DNA of 64,000 bases from Rhodococcus sp. OK519 (GTDB lineage: Bacteria; Actinomycetota; Actinomycetes; Mycobacteriales; Mycobacteriaceae): positions 62,001 through 126,000 of the forward strand of contig NZ_QAOW01000006.1 in NCBI RefSeq assembly GCF_003051005.1. Direction: 5' to 3'. Below the pieces are notes generated by a model. The model had not been told where the DNA came from. It ran no database searches and saw nothing but the letters and a program-made list of their open reading frames with translations. A program made the position numbers and the translations under genes. Below, one piece after another: positions 9,949 to 18,951 of the stretch (position 1 is the first letter of the stretch; every line of letters starts with the position of its first letter).

Positions 9949-10010
9949 CCGAGCCAAGTTACCGGCCAGTCAACTATGGTGAACGGGCGAACCGACGAAG
10001 GGAAGAAACC

Positions 10011-10481
10011 ATGAGTGAGCAGGTAGCGACCGCCGATCTGGCCGACGAGATCGGTCCCGACATTCGCAGCTGCGACACCCAGTTCATCCAGTTCGGTACC
10101 CGCGCCGTCTTCTCCGGCCCGATCACCACCATCAAGTGCTTCCAGGACAACCTGCTGGTCAAGCAGACCCTCAGCGAGCCGGGCAACGGCGGTGTCCTCG
10201 TCGTCGACGGTGATGCGAGCGTCCACACCGCACTCGTCGGCGACATCATCGCCGGGCGTGGCGTCTCCAACGGCTGGGCCGGCGTCATCGTCAACGGCGC
10301 GGTCCGCGACTCGGCGATCCTGCGCACCCTCGATATCGGTATCAAGGCGCTGGGCACCAACCCGCGCAAGAGCACCCAGACCGGCTCCGGCGAGAAGAAC
10401 GTGCCCGTCTCCTTCGGCGGCGTCACCTTCAACCCTGGCGAGACGGTCTACAGCGACGACGACGGCGTCGTCGTTCGCTGA
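10011..10481 (+). CDS. rraA: RraA-like protein / 4-hydroxy-4-methyl-2-oxoglutarate aldolase family
   Basis: A 156-residue protein of the RraA fold. In E. coli RraA binds and inhibits RNase E, while many homologues are metal-dependent HMG/CHA aldolases or oxaloacetate decarboxylases. Family landmarks are the N-terminal ADLADEIG, the G-x-VxNGAVRD region ([11 protein letters not shown], containing the conserved Arg-Asp pair) and LGTNPRKS. The ATG at 10011 follows GAAGGGAAG. It converges on the hydrolase gene with 11 bp between stops. Which activity it has here cannot be decided from sequence alone. Confidence 0.88.
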   Translation: MSEQVATADLADEIGPDIRSCDTQFIQFGTRAVFSGPITTIKCFQDNLLVKQTLSEPGNGGVLVVDGDASVHTALVGDIIAGRGVSNGWAGVIVNGAVRDSAILRTLDIGIKALGTNPRKSTQTGSGEKNVPVSFGGVTFNPGETVYSDDDGVVVR

Positions 10482-10492
10482 CACAACCGGTT

Positions 10493-11794
10493 TCAGACGC
10501 GTCGCAGGTGGCCGGCGGTCCAGTCGGCCACCAGCGACAGCACCTCGGCGTCCACCGGTTCGCGCACCAACCTCCGGTAGTTCCGCAAGGACGGCGCGCC
10601 GGGATCCCGGCGCACCAGGTGCGTCAGGTCGGGGACTCGGACCGTGTCGACCTCGGTCGGAACCAGTTCCGCGATGCGCGACAGATCATCCGGGTCCACC
10701 TGCAGGTCCTTGGCGCCGGTGATCGCCAGGACCGGTGAACTATTCTCCTGCAGTATCGGTTTGGGGTCGAAGTCGAGAAACTCCCGGAGCCAGCGGGCGT
10801 TGATTCGGCGAAGACCCATCCGCGCCGTATCGTCCGTCGTCCGGTAGAGCTTGTCGAGTGCCTTGCGCTGCTTGGCTTTCACGTCCACCCGCACCAGCCG
10901 CAGGGCGGCCCGGGCCGGACCGGGCAATCCGTCCACCGCCTTGCCGGACTGCCACAGCAGCACCTCGCGACCGGTCACCGCGGGACACGCGAGCAGCACC
11001 ACCGCGGCCGGATCCACCTCCCGATCGGCGCCCAGCGCCGCGGCCAGGCAGGCTCCCTCGCTGTGCCCGATCACGGCCACCGCGTTCCGCGCGAATCCGC
11101 CTGTTGTCCGGAGCCATTCGACGGCCGCTGCCGCGTCGGCGAGGTTGTCCGACATTCCGGCAGACAGATAGCCCCCGCCCGACCTCGGGACGCCCCGCTT
11201 GTCGTAGCGCAGCGACGCAATGCCGTTGCGGGCCAGCGCCTCGGCGAGCGCGCGGCTCAACCCGATCGGCAGCTTCGCATGATCGCCGTCGCGGTTCATC
11301 TCCCCAGACCCGGAGAGGATCACGGCCACAGGACCCGCCTCGGCACCTGCCGGAACGGTGAGGGTACCGGCGAGGACCGTCCCGTCTTCCGACCGGAACG
11401 TCACGTCGCGTTCGGACACTCCCGGTCGCCCGGAGCCCCGCGCATCCCGAATTCGACGCGAAACGTCGATCGCATCGGGGGTCGTGACGATCAGTTCGTC
11501 GAACTCCGCGCCCGAAGCCCTACCGACGGTGCGTACCCGGACCGCCGGGACCCCGGACCGCGCGACGACGAACGTGCGCACACTCCCGCCGCGCCACGTT
11601 CCGATGCGCAGACGTCGGGGAATCCCGAGGCCCGGCGCCCGCATACCGCGGATGTTGGCGAACGGGTCGGCGACCACGTCGACGTCGGACACGTGCTCGA
11701 TCGGGACGGTGACGTCCCCGTGCAGTCCGGCGGTCCGCTCGAACCGGGACAATCGCAGCAGCACTCGATCGCCCTGCACGCTCAACTCGCCCAC
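10493..11794 (-). CDS. Alpha/beta hydrolase with N-terminal PH-like domain
   Basis: A 433-residue two-domain protein. The first 125 or so residues are beta-rich and resemble small bacterial PH-like domains. From about residue 130 there is a serine hydrolase of the dienelactone-hydrolase/esterase type, with the nucleophile elbow GHSEGA, an Asp in ITGAKDLQVD and a His in DLTHLV as the probable triad, and the oxyanion segment ILSGSGEMNRDGDH. The start is a GTG at 11794 supported by an AGGAGGTG Shine-Dalgarno a few bases upstream. Probably cytoplasmic; the substrate is unknown. Confidence 0.85.
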   Translation of the reverse strand: MGELSVQGDRVLLRLSRFERTAGLHGDVTVPIEHVSDVDVVADPFANIRGMRAPGLGIPRRLRIGTWRGGSVRTFVVARSGVPAVRVRTVGRASGAEFDELIVTTPDAIDVSRRIRDARGSGRPGVSERDVTFRSEDGTVLAGTLTVPAGAEAGPVAVILSGSGEMNRDGDHAKLPIGLSRALAEALARNGIASLRYDKRGVPRSGGGYLSAGMSDNLADAAAAVEWLRTTGGFARNAVAVIGHSEGACLAAALGADREVDPAAVVLLACPAVTGREVLLWQSGKAVDGLPGPARAALRLVRVDVKAKQRKALDKLYRTTDDTARMGLRRINARWLREFLDFDPKPILQENSSPVLAITGAKDLQVDPDDLSRIAELVPTEVDTVRVPDLTHLVRRDPGAPSLRNYRRLVREPVDAEVLSLVADWTAGHLRRV

Positions 11795-12148
11795 GGCAGC
11801 ACCTCCTGGGTCGAGTATCCCGCTCCGCGGGGTGGGGTCGAGTGAAAGTGACGGCCTCGATACGGCTCGATTCCGCCGGGCGGGACGCCTTCCTGATTCG
11901 AATTGGACATTCGATCAGAATGACGGCGAATTGCCGATTGATGGTGTTCAATATCAATCGCAAGTTTTGAATTCGCGGCGGGGACACGGTCGTGTCGGGG
12001 GACTCGACCCAGCAGCGACACATACGCATGTAAACCACGGGCCCTTGCGGGGGTATGAGCCCGGTGATGCGGGCGCGCATCGGCTGCTCCGCGACCAATT
12101 CTCCACACCCGGGAACCATCCGGGACGCCGCAGAAACGAGCTTCGTAG
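11795..12148. other. 354-bp intergenic region, AT-richer than surroundings
   Basis: This lies between the divergent hydrolase and secreted-protein genes. Bases from about 11890 to 11980 are clearly AT-richer than the flanks and probably contain promoters. The stretch 12015-12125 has several GGGCCC and CCCGGG-type self-complementary bits, but I could not fold it into a recognisable riboswitch or RNA gene. No ORF is supported. Confidence 0.5.
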
Positions 12149-13240
12149 ATGACCGATCAGAAGGGGATTCCTGTCGGGGGGAATCACAAGACGCGCACCG
12201 CCGAGTGGATCGGGTCGATTCACACCCGGGTCGGGCGACGTTTCCGGCGCCCCTCGCCGCGGACCGTGTTGGCACTCGCGACCGTGCCTGCAGTCGTCGT
12301 GGGCTTGGCGCAGTTCTCCGACACCTCGGCCGCTTTCACGGATAGCGCAATGGCCAATAGTTCGATGTCGAGTGCGGCGAAGCTGCTGCCGGCGGTCGCG
12401 TCGTCGGGTTGCGATACCACCGGTTCTCCCGGGTTTCGCAATGCCCGATTGAAGTGGCCGCACATCGGGACCCCGTTCAAGTATCGGGTGATCGTCTACC
12501 AACTGAACGGGAACGTGTCACACACCAGCAACGTTATCGATCCCGGAACTGCCTCCGCAGGAACCCAGTTCACGTACGAGATCGACGACAGCGAAGTCGG
12601 CATCCATACCGGATGGGAGTACGTCGCGCGAATCTACACCGTCAATCCGGCCGGAGAACAGTCGACGGACTGGCGTGGTTCGAAACTGAAGCAGCCCACC
12701 ACCAACAGCGTCGAGTGCAACGGCGATACCTCCTCGATCTCCGCCGCGAACGGCACCGAAGTCCAGGCATTGCGGATGGGCGCTCCACCGTCGGAGACTC
12801 CGGCAACCACGGAACCGACCACGGTCGGAAAGAGCTCCACCACGACGGCTCCGAGCACCACTACCGGAACCACCAGCTCGACGACGACCGGCACGACGAC
12901 GTCGGGAACCACATCCACCGGCACAACGACATCCGAGACGAACGCGACCACCACCGAGAAAGAGGCCGCAACCGCCACGACTACCCCGCCGGAGTCGTCC
13001 ACCACCACAGCATCTGCCACCGCATCGAAGCCGGTGAAGTCTGCGTCGGGCGAGTACTCCGCCGCTGTGCTGACCGACGGGACCGGCACGCACCTGGTCG
13101 TTTACGGCAATTCGGACGAAAAACGCTATCGGACAGTGGTTCCTGTGGATTCGACTCTGACGTGGCTGTCCAGCGGCGACATCAGGATCACCAACGCGAC
13201 CGGCACCGAGACGGTGTCGAGCGACAACTGGACGAAGTAG
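12149..13240 (+). CDS. Secreted Thr-rich protein with fibronectin-like domain
   Basis: A 363-residue exported protein of unknown function. A long basic N-region is followed by a hydrophobic core (residues 40-55) and the segment FSDTSAAFTDSAMANSS. That segment recalls the TasA/camelysin type of N-terminus, where FSDT and AxFTD follow the signal peptide. Residues 75-185 look like a beta-sandwich (fibronectin III-like: VIVYQLNG, WEYVARIYTVN). Then comes a Thr/Ser-rich linker of about 100 residues and a C-terminal domain of about 60 residues. The stop is 7 bp from the stop of the convergent FAD oxidase gene. No anchor is visible. The architecture suggests a cell-surface or matrix protein, which is inference. 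Confidence 0.75.
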   Translation: MTDQKGIPVGGNHKTRTAEWIGSIHTRVGRRFRRPSPRTVLALATVPAVVVGLAQFSDTSAAFTDSAMANSSMSSAAKLLPAVASSGCDTTGSPGFRNARLKWPHIGTPFKYRVIVYQLNGNVSHTSNVIDPGTASAGTQFTYEIDDSEVGIHTGWEYVARIYTVNPAGEQSTDWRGSKLKQPTTNSVECNGDTSSISAANGTEVQALRMGAPPSETPATTEPTTVGKSSTTTAPSTTTGTTSSTTTGTTTSGTTSTGTTTSETNATTTEKEAATATTTPPESSTTTASATASKPVKSASGEYSAAVLTDGTGTHLVVYGNSDEKRYRTVVPVDSTLTWLSSGDIRITNATGTETVSSDNWTK

Positions 13241-13247
13241 CGCAGAC

Positions 13248-14621
13248 TCAGAACCCTCGCCCCGGGTTGAGGATGCCGGTGGGGTCGAAGACCGACTTGA
13301 TCCCAGCCATGAGTTCCCGCTCGGTCGCACCGACCATCGACTCCATGTACGGCGTCTTGAGCACACCCACGCCGTGCTCGCCGGTGATCGATCCACCGAG
13401 TTCCAGACAGGCCGCGACGAGGTCGTCGAACGCGGCGCGCGCCCGCGCGGTCATGTCGGCGTCGGACGCGTCGAACACGATGGTGGGGTGCAGGTTTCCG
13501 TCGGCGGCGTGCCCGAACGTGCCGATGAGCACGCGGTGTCGGGCCGCGGTCTCCTCGATCGCGGCGAGCATGCGCGGCAGGTGCGGAACCGGGACGGCCA
13601 GGTCGTCGAGCAGGGTGCTGCCCCGGCGCTCGAGTGCGGTGAGCGCGACGCGGCGGGCCTGCATGAACTCCTCACCCTCGACCGGATCGGCGGTGTCGTA
13701 GACCTCGGTGGCACCGGCCCCGGTGCAGGCGGCGGCGCAGCGGGCGGCCTCGGCGGCAGCGTCGCCGCCGTCGCACTGCACCAGCAGTAGGGCGCCCGCC
13801 GCGTCGTCGAGGCCCATCTTCGTCATGTCGTTGACGGCGGAAATGGTGGTGCGGTCCATCAGCTCGAGCAGGCACGGATCGGCCACCTGCCGGATCGCGA
13901 GCACCGCGTCGATCGCCTGCGCGGTCTCGGGGAAGCTCGCGACCACGGTGGACGCCGCCGACGGCTGGGCCCGCAACCGGACGGTCGCCTCGACGATCAC
14001 CGCGAGAGTGCCCTCGGATCCGACGAGCACCTGCGTCAGGTTGAGGCCCGCGACGTTCTTGCGGGTCTCGGCGCCGGTGTGGATGATGCGCCCGTCCGGG
14101 AGGACTGCCTTGATCCGCGCGACATGGTCGGCGGTGACACCGTACTTGGCGCAGCACGTGCCGCCGGCGTTGGTGGCGAGGTTGCCGCCGATCGACGAGA
14201 TGTCCCGACTGCCCGGATCGGGGACGTACCAGAGTCCGCGTTCGGCGACAGCCGCGGCGAGGTCACCGTTGATGACGCCGGGCTGGACAGTCGCGGTGCG
14301 CGCGGCCTCGTCGATCCGCAGGATCTCGTTCATCCGCTCGAGGCTCAGCACGATGCACCCGTCCATCGCGTTCGCGCCGCCCGCCAACCCGGTGCCCGCA
14401 CCGCGGGTGACCACCGGAATGCCGTGCCGGTGCGCGATCTGCAGCGTCGCGACGACATCCTCGGTGCGGCGTGCCCGCACGACCGCGAGGGGTTCGCCGT
14501 CGGGCGTGAGCAGGGACTGGTCGCGCCGGTAGGCGAGCATCCGGTCCAAGTCGGTGACGACCGCGGCGCCGAGGCGTTCGGTCAGGTCGGCAGCAGCGGG
14601 GGAAACGACGTCGAGGGTCAT
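13248..14621 (-). CDS. FAD-linked oxidase, glycolate oxidase GlcD / D-lactate dehydrogenase type
   Basis: A 457-residue flavoenzyme of the vanillyl-alcohol-oxidase fold, oxidising a 2-hydroxyacid (glycolate or D-lactate are the usual substrates) to the 2-oxoacid. The FAD-binding PCMH domain is recognisable by VVTRGAGTGLAGGA and DPGSRDISSIGGNLATNAGG. The C-terminal substrate domain carries GHAADGNLHP and GSITGEHGVG. The start at 14621 gives the family N-terminus; the frame remains open beyond it, but that extension crosses the operator and runs opposite the GntR gene. It is divergent from a GntR-family gene with an FadR-type operator between, so induction by its substrate is likely. Confidence 0.9.
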   Translation of the reverse strand: MTLDVVSPAAADLTERLGAAVVTDLDRMLAYRRDQSLLTPDGEPLAVVRARRTEDVVATLQIAHRHGIPVVTRGAGTGLAGGANAMDGCIVLSLERMNEILRIDEAARTATVQPGVINGDLAAAVAERGLWYVPDPGSRDISSIGGNLATNAGGTCCAKYGVTADHVARIKAVLPDGRIIHTGAETRKNVAGLNLTQVLVGSEGTLAVIVEATVRLRAQPSAASTVVASFPETAQAIDAVLAIRQVADPCLLELMDRTTISAVNDMTKMGLDDAAGALLLVQCDGGDAAAEAARCAAACTGAGATEVYDTADPVEGEEFMQARRVALTALERRGSTLLDDLAVPVPHLPRMLAAIEETAARHRVLIGTFGHAADGNLHPTIVFDASDADMTARARAAFDDLVAACLELGGSITGEHGVGVLKTPYMESMVGATERELMAGIKSVFDPTGILNPGRGF

Positions 14622-14658
14622 GGAGAACCGTCCATCCGAGAGCAGCAGTATCTCTCGA

Positions 14659-14669
14659 TTGTCAGACAA
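14659..14669. promoter_or_regulatory. FadR-subfamily GntR operator
   Basis: TTGTC-A-GACAA is a perfect dyad that fits the FadR/GntR subfamily consensus TnGTnnnACnA at every fixed position. It lies 38 bp upstream of the FAD-oxidase start and about 95 bp upstream of the divergent GntR gene, the natural place for the adjacent regulator to act. Confidence 0.65.
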
Positions 14670-14762
14670 GTACTCATGTGAGTCAAGGAAGTGGAACAGG
14701 CACACGCCCATGCATGACAACCCATGGGAAGATCGACCCGAATCGAGCGAGCGGAGGACCCG

Positions 14763-15440
14763 GTGGGCAGAGTTGCGGCCTTGTCGATCGTCGACGCGCT
14801 CGCCGCCGAACTGCGGCAACGCGTGTTCGCGGGCGACCTGACGCACGCCGACGCGCTCACCGAGGCCGAGATCGCCCGTACCTACGAGGTGGCCCGCCCC
14901 ACCGCGAAGGCCGCGATCGAGAAACTCGTCGGCGAGGGACTGTTGCAGCGCGGCGCCCACAAGACCGCACGGGTCCTGCACCTCGGCCCCGACGACGTGC
15001 GCGACATCTACCGAACCCGGGCCGGTCTCGAATCACAGGTGCTGCGCGAACTTGCTCCCACCCGAATCGTGCCCGCCGACGCGGTGACCGCGAACGCCGA
15101 GATCGCCGCGCTCACCGACGGCGCACCGCTGTCGGTGGTCGAACCGGACATGCGTTTCCACACCTCGCTCGTCGACGCCGTCGGCAGCCCCCGCACCAGC
15201 CGGATCTTCCGGACCCTCGTCTCCGAGGTGCGGCTGTGCATGGTCCAGGTGCAGGGCAAGCACCTGCTCACCACGTCGAGCATCGTCGCCGAGCACCAGC
15301 AGATCCTCGACGCCCTCGCGGACGGCGACGGCGACAGCGCGGTGGCCGTCCTGTCCGAGCATCTGGGCCACGCCCGGGAGCGTCTCGCCACGGTGCTCGG
15401 GGAGTCCGGGCCCGTGACGGCGCTGCCCGAGCAAGACTAG
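14763..15440 (+). CDS. GntR-family regulator (FCD/FadR subfamily)
   Basis: A regulator of about 225 residues: winged helix (ALTEAEIARTYEVARPTAKAAIEKL) followed by a helical FCD domain whose metal-binding histidines are probably those in DMRFHTSLV, VAEHQQIL and SEHLGHAR. These domains bind small carboxylates. I prefer the GTG at 14763, which has GGAGG five bases upstream, over the in-frame ATG at 14724. It is divergent from the glycolate/lactate-type oxidase gene and is presumably its repressor. Confidence 0.87.
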   Translation: MGRVAALSIVDALAAELRQRVFAGDLTHADALTEAEIARTYEVARPTAKAAIEKLVGEGLLQRGAHKTARVLHLGPDDVRDIYRTRAGLESQVLRELAPTRIVPADAVTANAEIAALTDGAPLSVVEPDMRFHTSLVDAVGSPRTSRIFRTLVSEVRLCMVQVQGKHLLTTSSIVAEHQQILDALADGDGDSAVAVLSEHLGHARERLATVLGESGPVTALPEQD

Positions 15441-15475
15441 GTCTCGCACCCGTCCCGGGTGGCTACGCTGGAGTT

Positions 15476-16969
15476 ATGTACCCGCCGACAACGAGGTACG
15501 TCGAGCGTGACGGGCACGCGCTGGCATATCAGGTCGTGGGCGAGAGTGGCGAGAACAGCACCGACGTGGTTCTGTTTCTCGAGATCGGCCTGCACCCCGA
15601 CCTCATGTGGACCGATACGCACATCCACTACGTCTTCGAACGGGCCGCACGGTTCTGCCGGATGGTGTATTTCCAGCGCCGCGGCTTCGGCCTGTCCGAT
15701 CCGGTCGATCACGTCCCCACGCTCGAACAGCAGGCCGACGACGTGCTCGCGATCATGGACGCGGTGGGGATGCCCCACGCCACGCTGGTCGGCATCGGCA
15801 GTACCTGCGGCGCCCTGGCGCTGATCGCGGCCCGCGACCCCGACCGGGTCACCGGACTGGTGTTCCAGCAACCGTTCGTCGAGGGTGCCCTCCGCGAAGG
15901 GGTGCATCTGCCGCACGGATGGACGCCGGCGGCACGGACACGCTTCGTCGACGGCTGGCGGGCCGTGTACGACGACTGGGGTTCCGGGCAGGTCATCGCG
16001 ATGTGGGATCCCACCCAGGACTCCCCGTTCAACCGGCGGCTGATGGCGCTGCTCGAGCGCTGTTCGGCCACCCCCGCCACCGCCCGCGCGCACCTCGAAT
16101 GGCTGTTCCGGATCGACTACTTCGACGCACTGATGTCCATCCAATGCCCTACGCGTGTACTGCATTCCGCGCGTAGCGCGGTCCCAGAGGCCGCGTCGCG
16201 GAAGATCGCGGCCGCGATTCCACACGGCACCCTGCACGTGTTGCCCCCACTGCCACCCGGAACCTCGATGGGTGAGGGCTGGATCCCGGTGCTCGACCAC
16301 GTCCAGGAGGTCGCTACCGGGGTCCGTCACCCCATCGACGCCGAACGGTACCTGGCGACAGTCCTTTTCACCGACGTCGTCGGGTCGACGGAGACACTCG
16401 CCCGCATCGGCGACGGACCCTACCGCGATCTGCGTGCGGCGCACGAACGACAGGTCCGCAACGAGGTCGAGCGGGCGGACGGCCAATTGGTCAACGTCGC
16501 CGGCGACGGCACCCTGAGCGTGTTCGAGGGTCCGGCCGCCGCCGTCCGGTGCGCCCGCACGGTGTGCAGCCAGGCCGCAGTTCTGGGTCTCGGCGTGCGC
16601 GCGGGGGTGCACACCGGCGAGATCGAGGGCACGGGGCCCGAACTGACCGGGATGACCGTGCACGTCGGCGCGCGCATCGGGGCGACAGCCGGACCCGGCG
16701 AGGTCCTGGTGTCCCGGACGGTGCGCGACCTCGTCGTCGGCTCCGGACTCGCCTTCACCGAGCGCGGCGAGTACGACCTCCGAGGCGTCCCCGGACGGTG
16801 GCAGTTGTACGCCCTCACCGAAACCGACGACGAACGCACCGTCTCTCGAAAACCACTGAGCCTGAAGATGATCGATCGAATGATTCTGCGTACTGCGCGC
16901 CGGGCGCCCCAGGTGCTGCGGGCCGCGGGACGGCTCGCGGTCTCGCATCAGCGCCGTCGGGCCCGGTGA
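15476..16969 (+). CDS. Alpha/beta hydrolase-like domain fused to class III nucleotidyl cyclase
   Basis: A 497-residue signalling protein. Residues 1-290 have an alpha/beta-hydrolase fold (VFQRRGFGLSDP-type and VLHSARSAV regions), and residues 295-470 form a class III adenylate/guanylate cyclase domain. In the cyclase the first metal motif is FTDVVGST (Asp300) and the second AGDG (Asp344). The lysine that usually specifies adenine, two residues after V in the VKxxGDG pattern, is Asn340 here. In the hydrolase the nucleophile elbow is GIGSTCG rather than GxSxG, so this half may be a sensor. This hydrolase-cyclase arrangement is known in mycobacteria. Product and ligand are uncertain. Confidence 0.85.
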   Translation: MYPPTTRYVERDGHALAYQVVGESGENSTDVVLFLEIGLHPDLMWTDTHIHYVFERAARFCRMVYFQRRGFGLSDPVDHVPTLEQQADDVLAIMDAVGMPHATLVGIGSTCGALALIAARDPDRVTGLVFQQPFVEGALREGVHLPHGWTPAARTRFVDGWRAVYDDWGSGQVIAMWDPTQDSPFNRRLMALLERCSATPATARAHLEWLFRIDYFDALMSIQCPTRVLHSARSAVPEAASRKIAAAIPHGTLHVLPPLPPGTSMGEGWIPVLDHVQEVATGVRHPIDAERYLATVLFTDVVGSTETLARIGDGPYRDLRAAHERQVRNEVERADGQLVNVAGDGTLSVFEGPAAAVRCARTVCSQAAVLGLGVRAGVHTGEIEGTGPELTGMTVHVGARIGATAGPGEVLVSRTVRDLVVGSGLAFTERGEYDLRGVPGRWQLYALTETDDERTVSRKPLSLKMIDRMILRTARRAPQVLRAAGRLAVSHQRRRAR

Positions 16970-16978
16970 CCATCCCCG

Positions 16979-18535
16979 CTACGTCACGGTGAAGCTTCGC
17001 GAGTGCCACCCGTCGGCGCCGTTCGGGATCGGCGCGGCCCGCTCCTCGGTCTGGGTGTTGCCGCCCAGATCGGTGGCCCGCACCTGCAGGCTGTGCACGC
17101 CGGTGGGCGCATCCCACTGCCACGTCCACTGCCGCCACGTGTCGATCGAGTACTCCGGCGCGAGCGTCGCTGTCCGCCACTCGCCGTTGTCGACGCGCAC
17201 CTCGACCTTCGCGATGCCCCGACGCTGCGCCCACGCCGTCCCGGCGACGATCGTGGGACCGGCCGGGATCTTCCCGAACGCGGCTGGTACGTCGATGCGG
17301 GACGCGGTCTTGATCGGCGCCTTCTCGGACCAACCTCGCCGGGTCCAGTACGCCTCGGCTCGGTCGAAGCGGGTGAGCTCCCAGTCGACCACCCACTTTG
17401 TCGCCGAGACGAACCCGTACAACCCGGGCACCACCTGTCGCACCGGGTAGCCGTGCTCGAACGGCAGCGGTTCACCGTTCATCGCGACCGCGAGGATCGC
17501 GTCGCGGCCGTCGCGGAGGATCTCGACGGGGGTGCCGACGGTGAAGCCGTCGGAACTGGTGGACAGCAGCATGTCGGCGTCCGGCGAGACGCCCACCTCG
17601 TCGAGCAGGTCCTTGATCCGGTACCCGATCCAGGTGGCGTTGCCGGCGAGATTGCCGCCGACCTCGTTGGACACACACGTGAGCGTGATCGTCCGTTCGA
17701 TCGGCGTGCGTGCGATCAGGTCGCTCCAGCTCAGGGTGATCTCGCGATCCACCATGCCGTGAATGCGCAGACTCCACTCGTCGGTGGTGAGCATCGGCAC
17801 CTGCAGCGCGGTGTCGATCCGGTAGAAGTCGCCGTTGCGCGTGACGAACGGGGTCGCCCCGGGGACCGCGACGTCGGTGCCGGCCCCGATCCCCGGCGCC
17901 CGCCCGGCGACGGGCACCTGGGGCAGAGCGAGCCCGTTGCGGTTACGGACCGCCCCCGCGATCGTGTCGGCAAGGTAGCGCCCCGCTGCCCCCGCCGCGG
18001 CCGCGACCGCAGCCGCCGTCGCAGCCAGCACCAGGAACTGTCGGCGCGGCATGCCCGAGGCGTCGGGCCCGGATTCCGCGGGCACCCGGGCGCGCGCGGT
18101 GAGCAGGCGGAGCGTGACGATCCCGGCGGCCACCCCGACGACCGTCGGCGCCGCGTAGAGCAGCGTGGCGCCGGGACGATGCGTGGCCGCGTAGACCCCG
18201 ACCGCGCCGAGCACCGCCAGGATCGCACTGCCGTACGGCCGACGTGGTTGCTCGACGATGCCGGCCACCGCCGCCAGCAGCACGATCAGGACGGTCATGC
18301 CGAGGAACAAGGCGGGCTTGTCGTTGGTGCCGAATGTGGTGATCGCGAACTCCCGCGCCCACGCCGGACTGCGGTCCACGGTGGTGGACCCGACCGCGAA
18401 GAACGGCGACGACGCGGGGGCGATCGCCACCGACACCAATTCGCCCACCCCGAGCACGACTGCGGCCGCGAGCACCCCCGACAATGCGCGTTCGGGCAGG
18501 CGTCGCCGCGTCGTCGTATCTGCACGCACCGTCAT
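16979..18535 (-). CDS. Membrane-anchored molybdopterin oxidoreductase, sulfite-oxidase family
   Basis: A 518-residue protein with about four N-terminal membrane segments (residues 15-150) and then a second hydrophobic segment after MPRRQFLVLA, which leads into an extracytoplasmic catalytic domain. The catalytic part is a sulfite-oxidase/YedY-like Moco domain: the Mo-ligating Cys is in TLTCVSNEVGG (near residue 286), and VPGLYGFVSATKW and the C-terminal Mo-co dimerisation domain follow. Such actinobacterial proteins are annotated as oxidoreductases of unknown substrate. A sulfite role would suit the upstream sulfur genes, but that is speculative given the distance. Confidence 0.87.
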   Translation of the reverse strand: MTVRADTTTRRRLPERALSGVLAAAVVLGVGELVSVAIAPASSPFFAVGSTTVDRSPAWAREFAITTFGTNDKPALFLGMTVLIVLLAAVAGIVEQPRRPYGSAILAVLGAVGVYAATHRPGATLLYAAPTVVGVAAGIVTLRLLTARARVPAESGPDASGMPRRQFLVLAATAAAVAAAAGAAGRYLADTIAGAVRNRNGLALPQVPVAGRAPGIGAGTDVAVPGATPFVTRNGDFYRIDTALQVPMLTTDEWSLRIHGMVDREITLSWSDLIARTPIERTITLTCVSNEVGGNLAGNATWIGYRIKDLLDEVGVSPDADMLLSTSSDGFTVGTPVEILRDGRDAILAVAMNGEPLPFEHGYPVRQVVPGLYGFVSATKWVVDWELTRFDRAEAYWTRRGWSEKAPIKTASRIDVPAAFGKIPAGPTIVAGTAWAQRRGIAKVEVRVDNGEWRTATLAPEYSIDTWRQWTWQWDAPTGVHSLQVRATDLGGNTQTEERAAPIPNGADGWHSRSFTVT

Positions 18536-18635
18536 GTCGTCCTCGCTTCGTCCCGGCTACGTGTGAGGATTCGACGCCGACAGGCCCGCGGATGGGTGCC
18601 GCGGGGGTTGGCCGAGGGATACCTGGGAGGGATGC

Positions 18636-18866
18636 CTAGGACGTAGGCGCGCTCACCTTCGCCGACATTCCCCCGATCGCGACGACGTCGCCGTCGCGCA
18701 ACTGCCGACCGCGACGGATCTCGACCTCGCCGTTGACGCTGACGAGGCCGTCGGCGACGACGACCTTCGCCTCGGCACCGGACTCGATGAGATTGGCGAG
18801 CTTGAGGAACTGACCCAAGCGGATGGATTCGTCACGGATCGGGACCTCGTGGGCGGCGTCAGACAT
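18636..18866 (-). CDS. Small RNA-binding S4 domain protein
   Basis: A 76-residue protein that is almost entirely an S4 RNA-binding domain ([19 protein letters not shown] and [19 protein letters not shown]). It resembles E. coli YbcJ and may bind structured or ribosomal RNA. The ATG at 18866 is preceded by AAGGAGG at 11 bases; a GTG at 18887 would add seven charged residues and is less likely. It is divergent from lysX, with starts about 85 bp apart. Confidence 0.85.
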   Translation of the reverse strand: MSDAAHEVPIRDESIRLGQFLKLANLIESGAEAKVVVADGLVSVNGEVEIRRGRQLRDGDVVAIGGMSAKVSAPTS

Positions 18867-18951
18867 GCCTCCATCTTCCTCCTTCACCCCAAACGGCCCT
18901 TCGACGCCTCACACTGGACTCAGATACGGGACAGCCACTGGAAGGATGTCG

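Noticed and set aside
12015-12125. Possible riboswitch upstream of the secreted Thr-rich protein
   Set aside because: Some self-complementary segments exist, but I could not match a conserved core such as ydaO or another known class.
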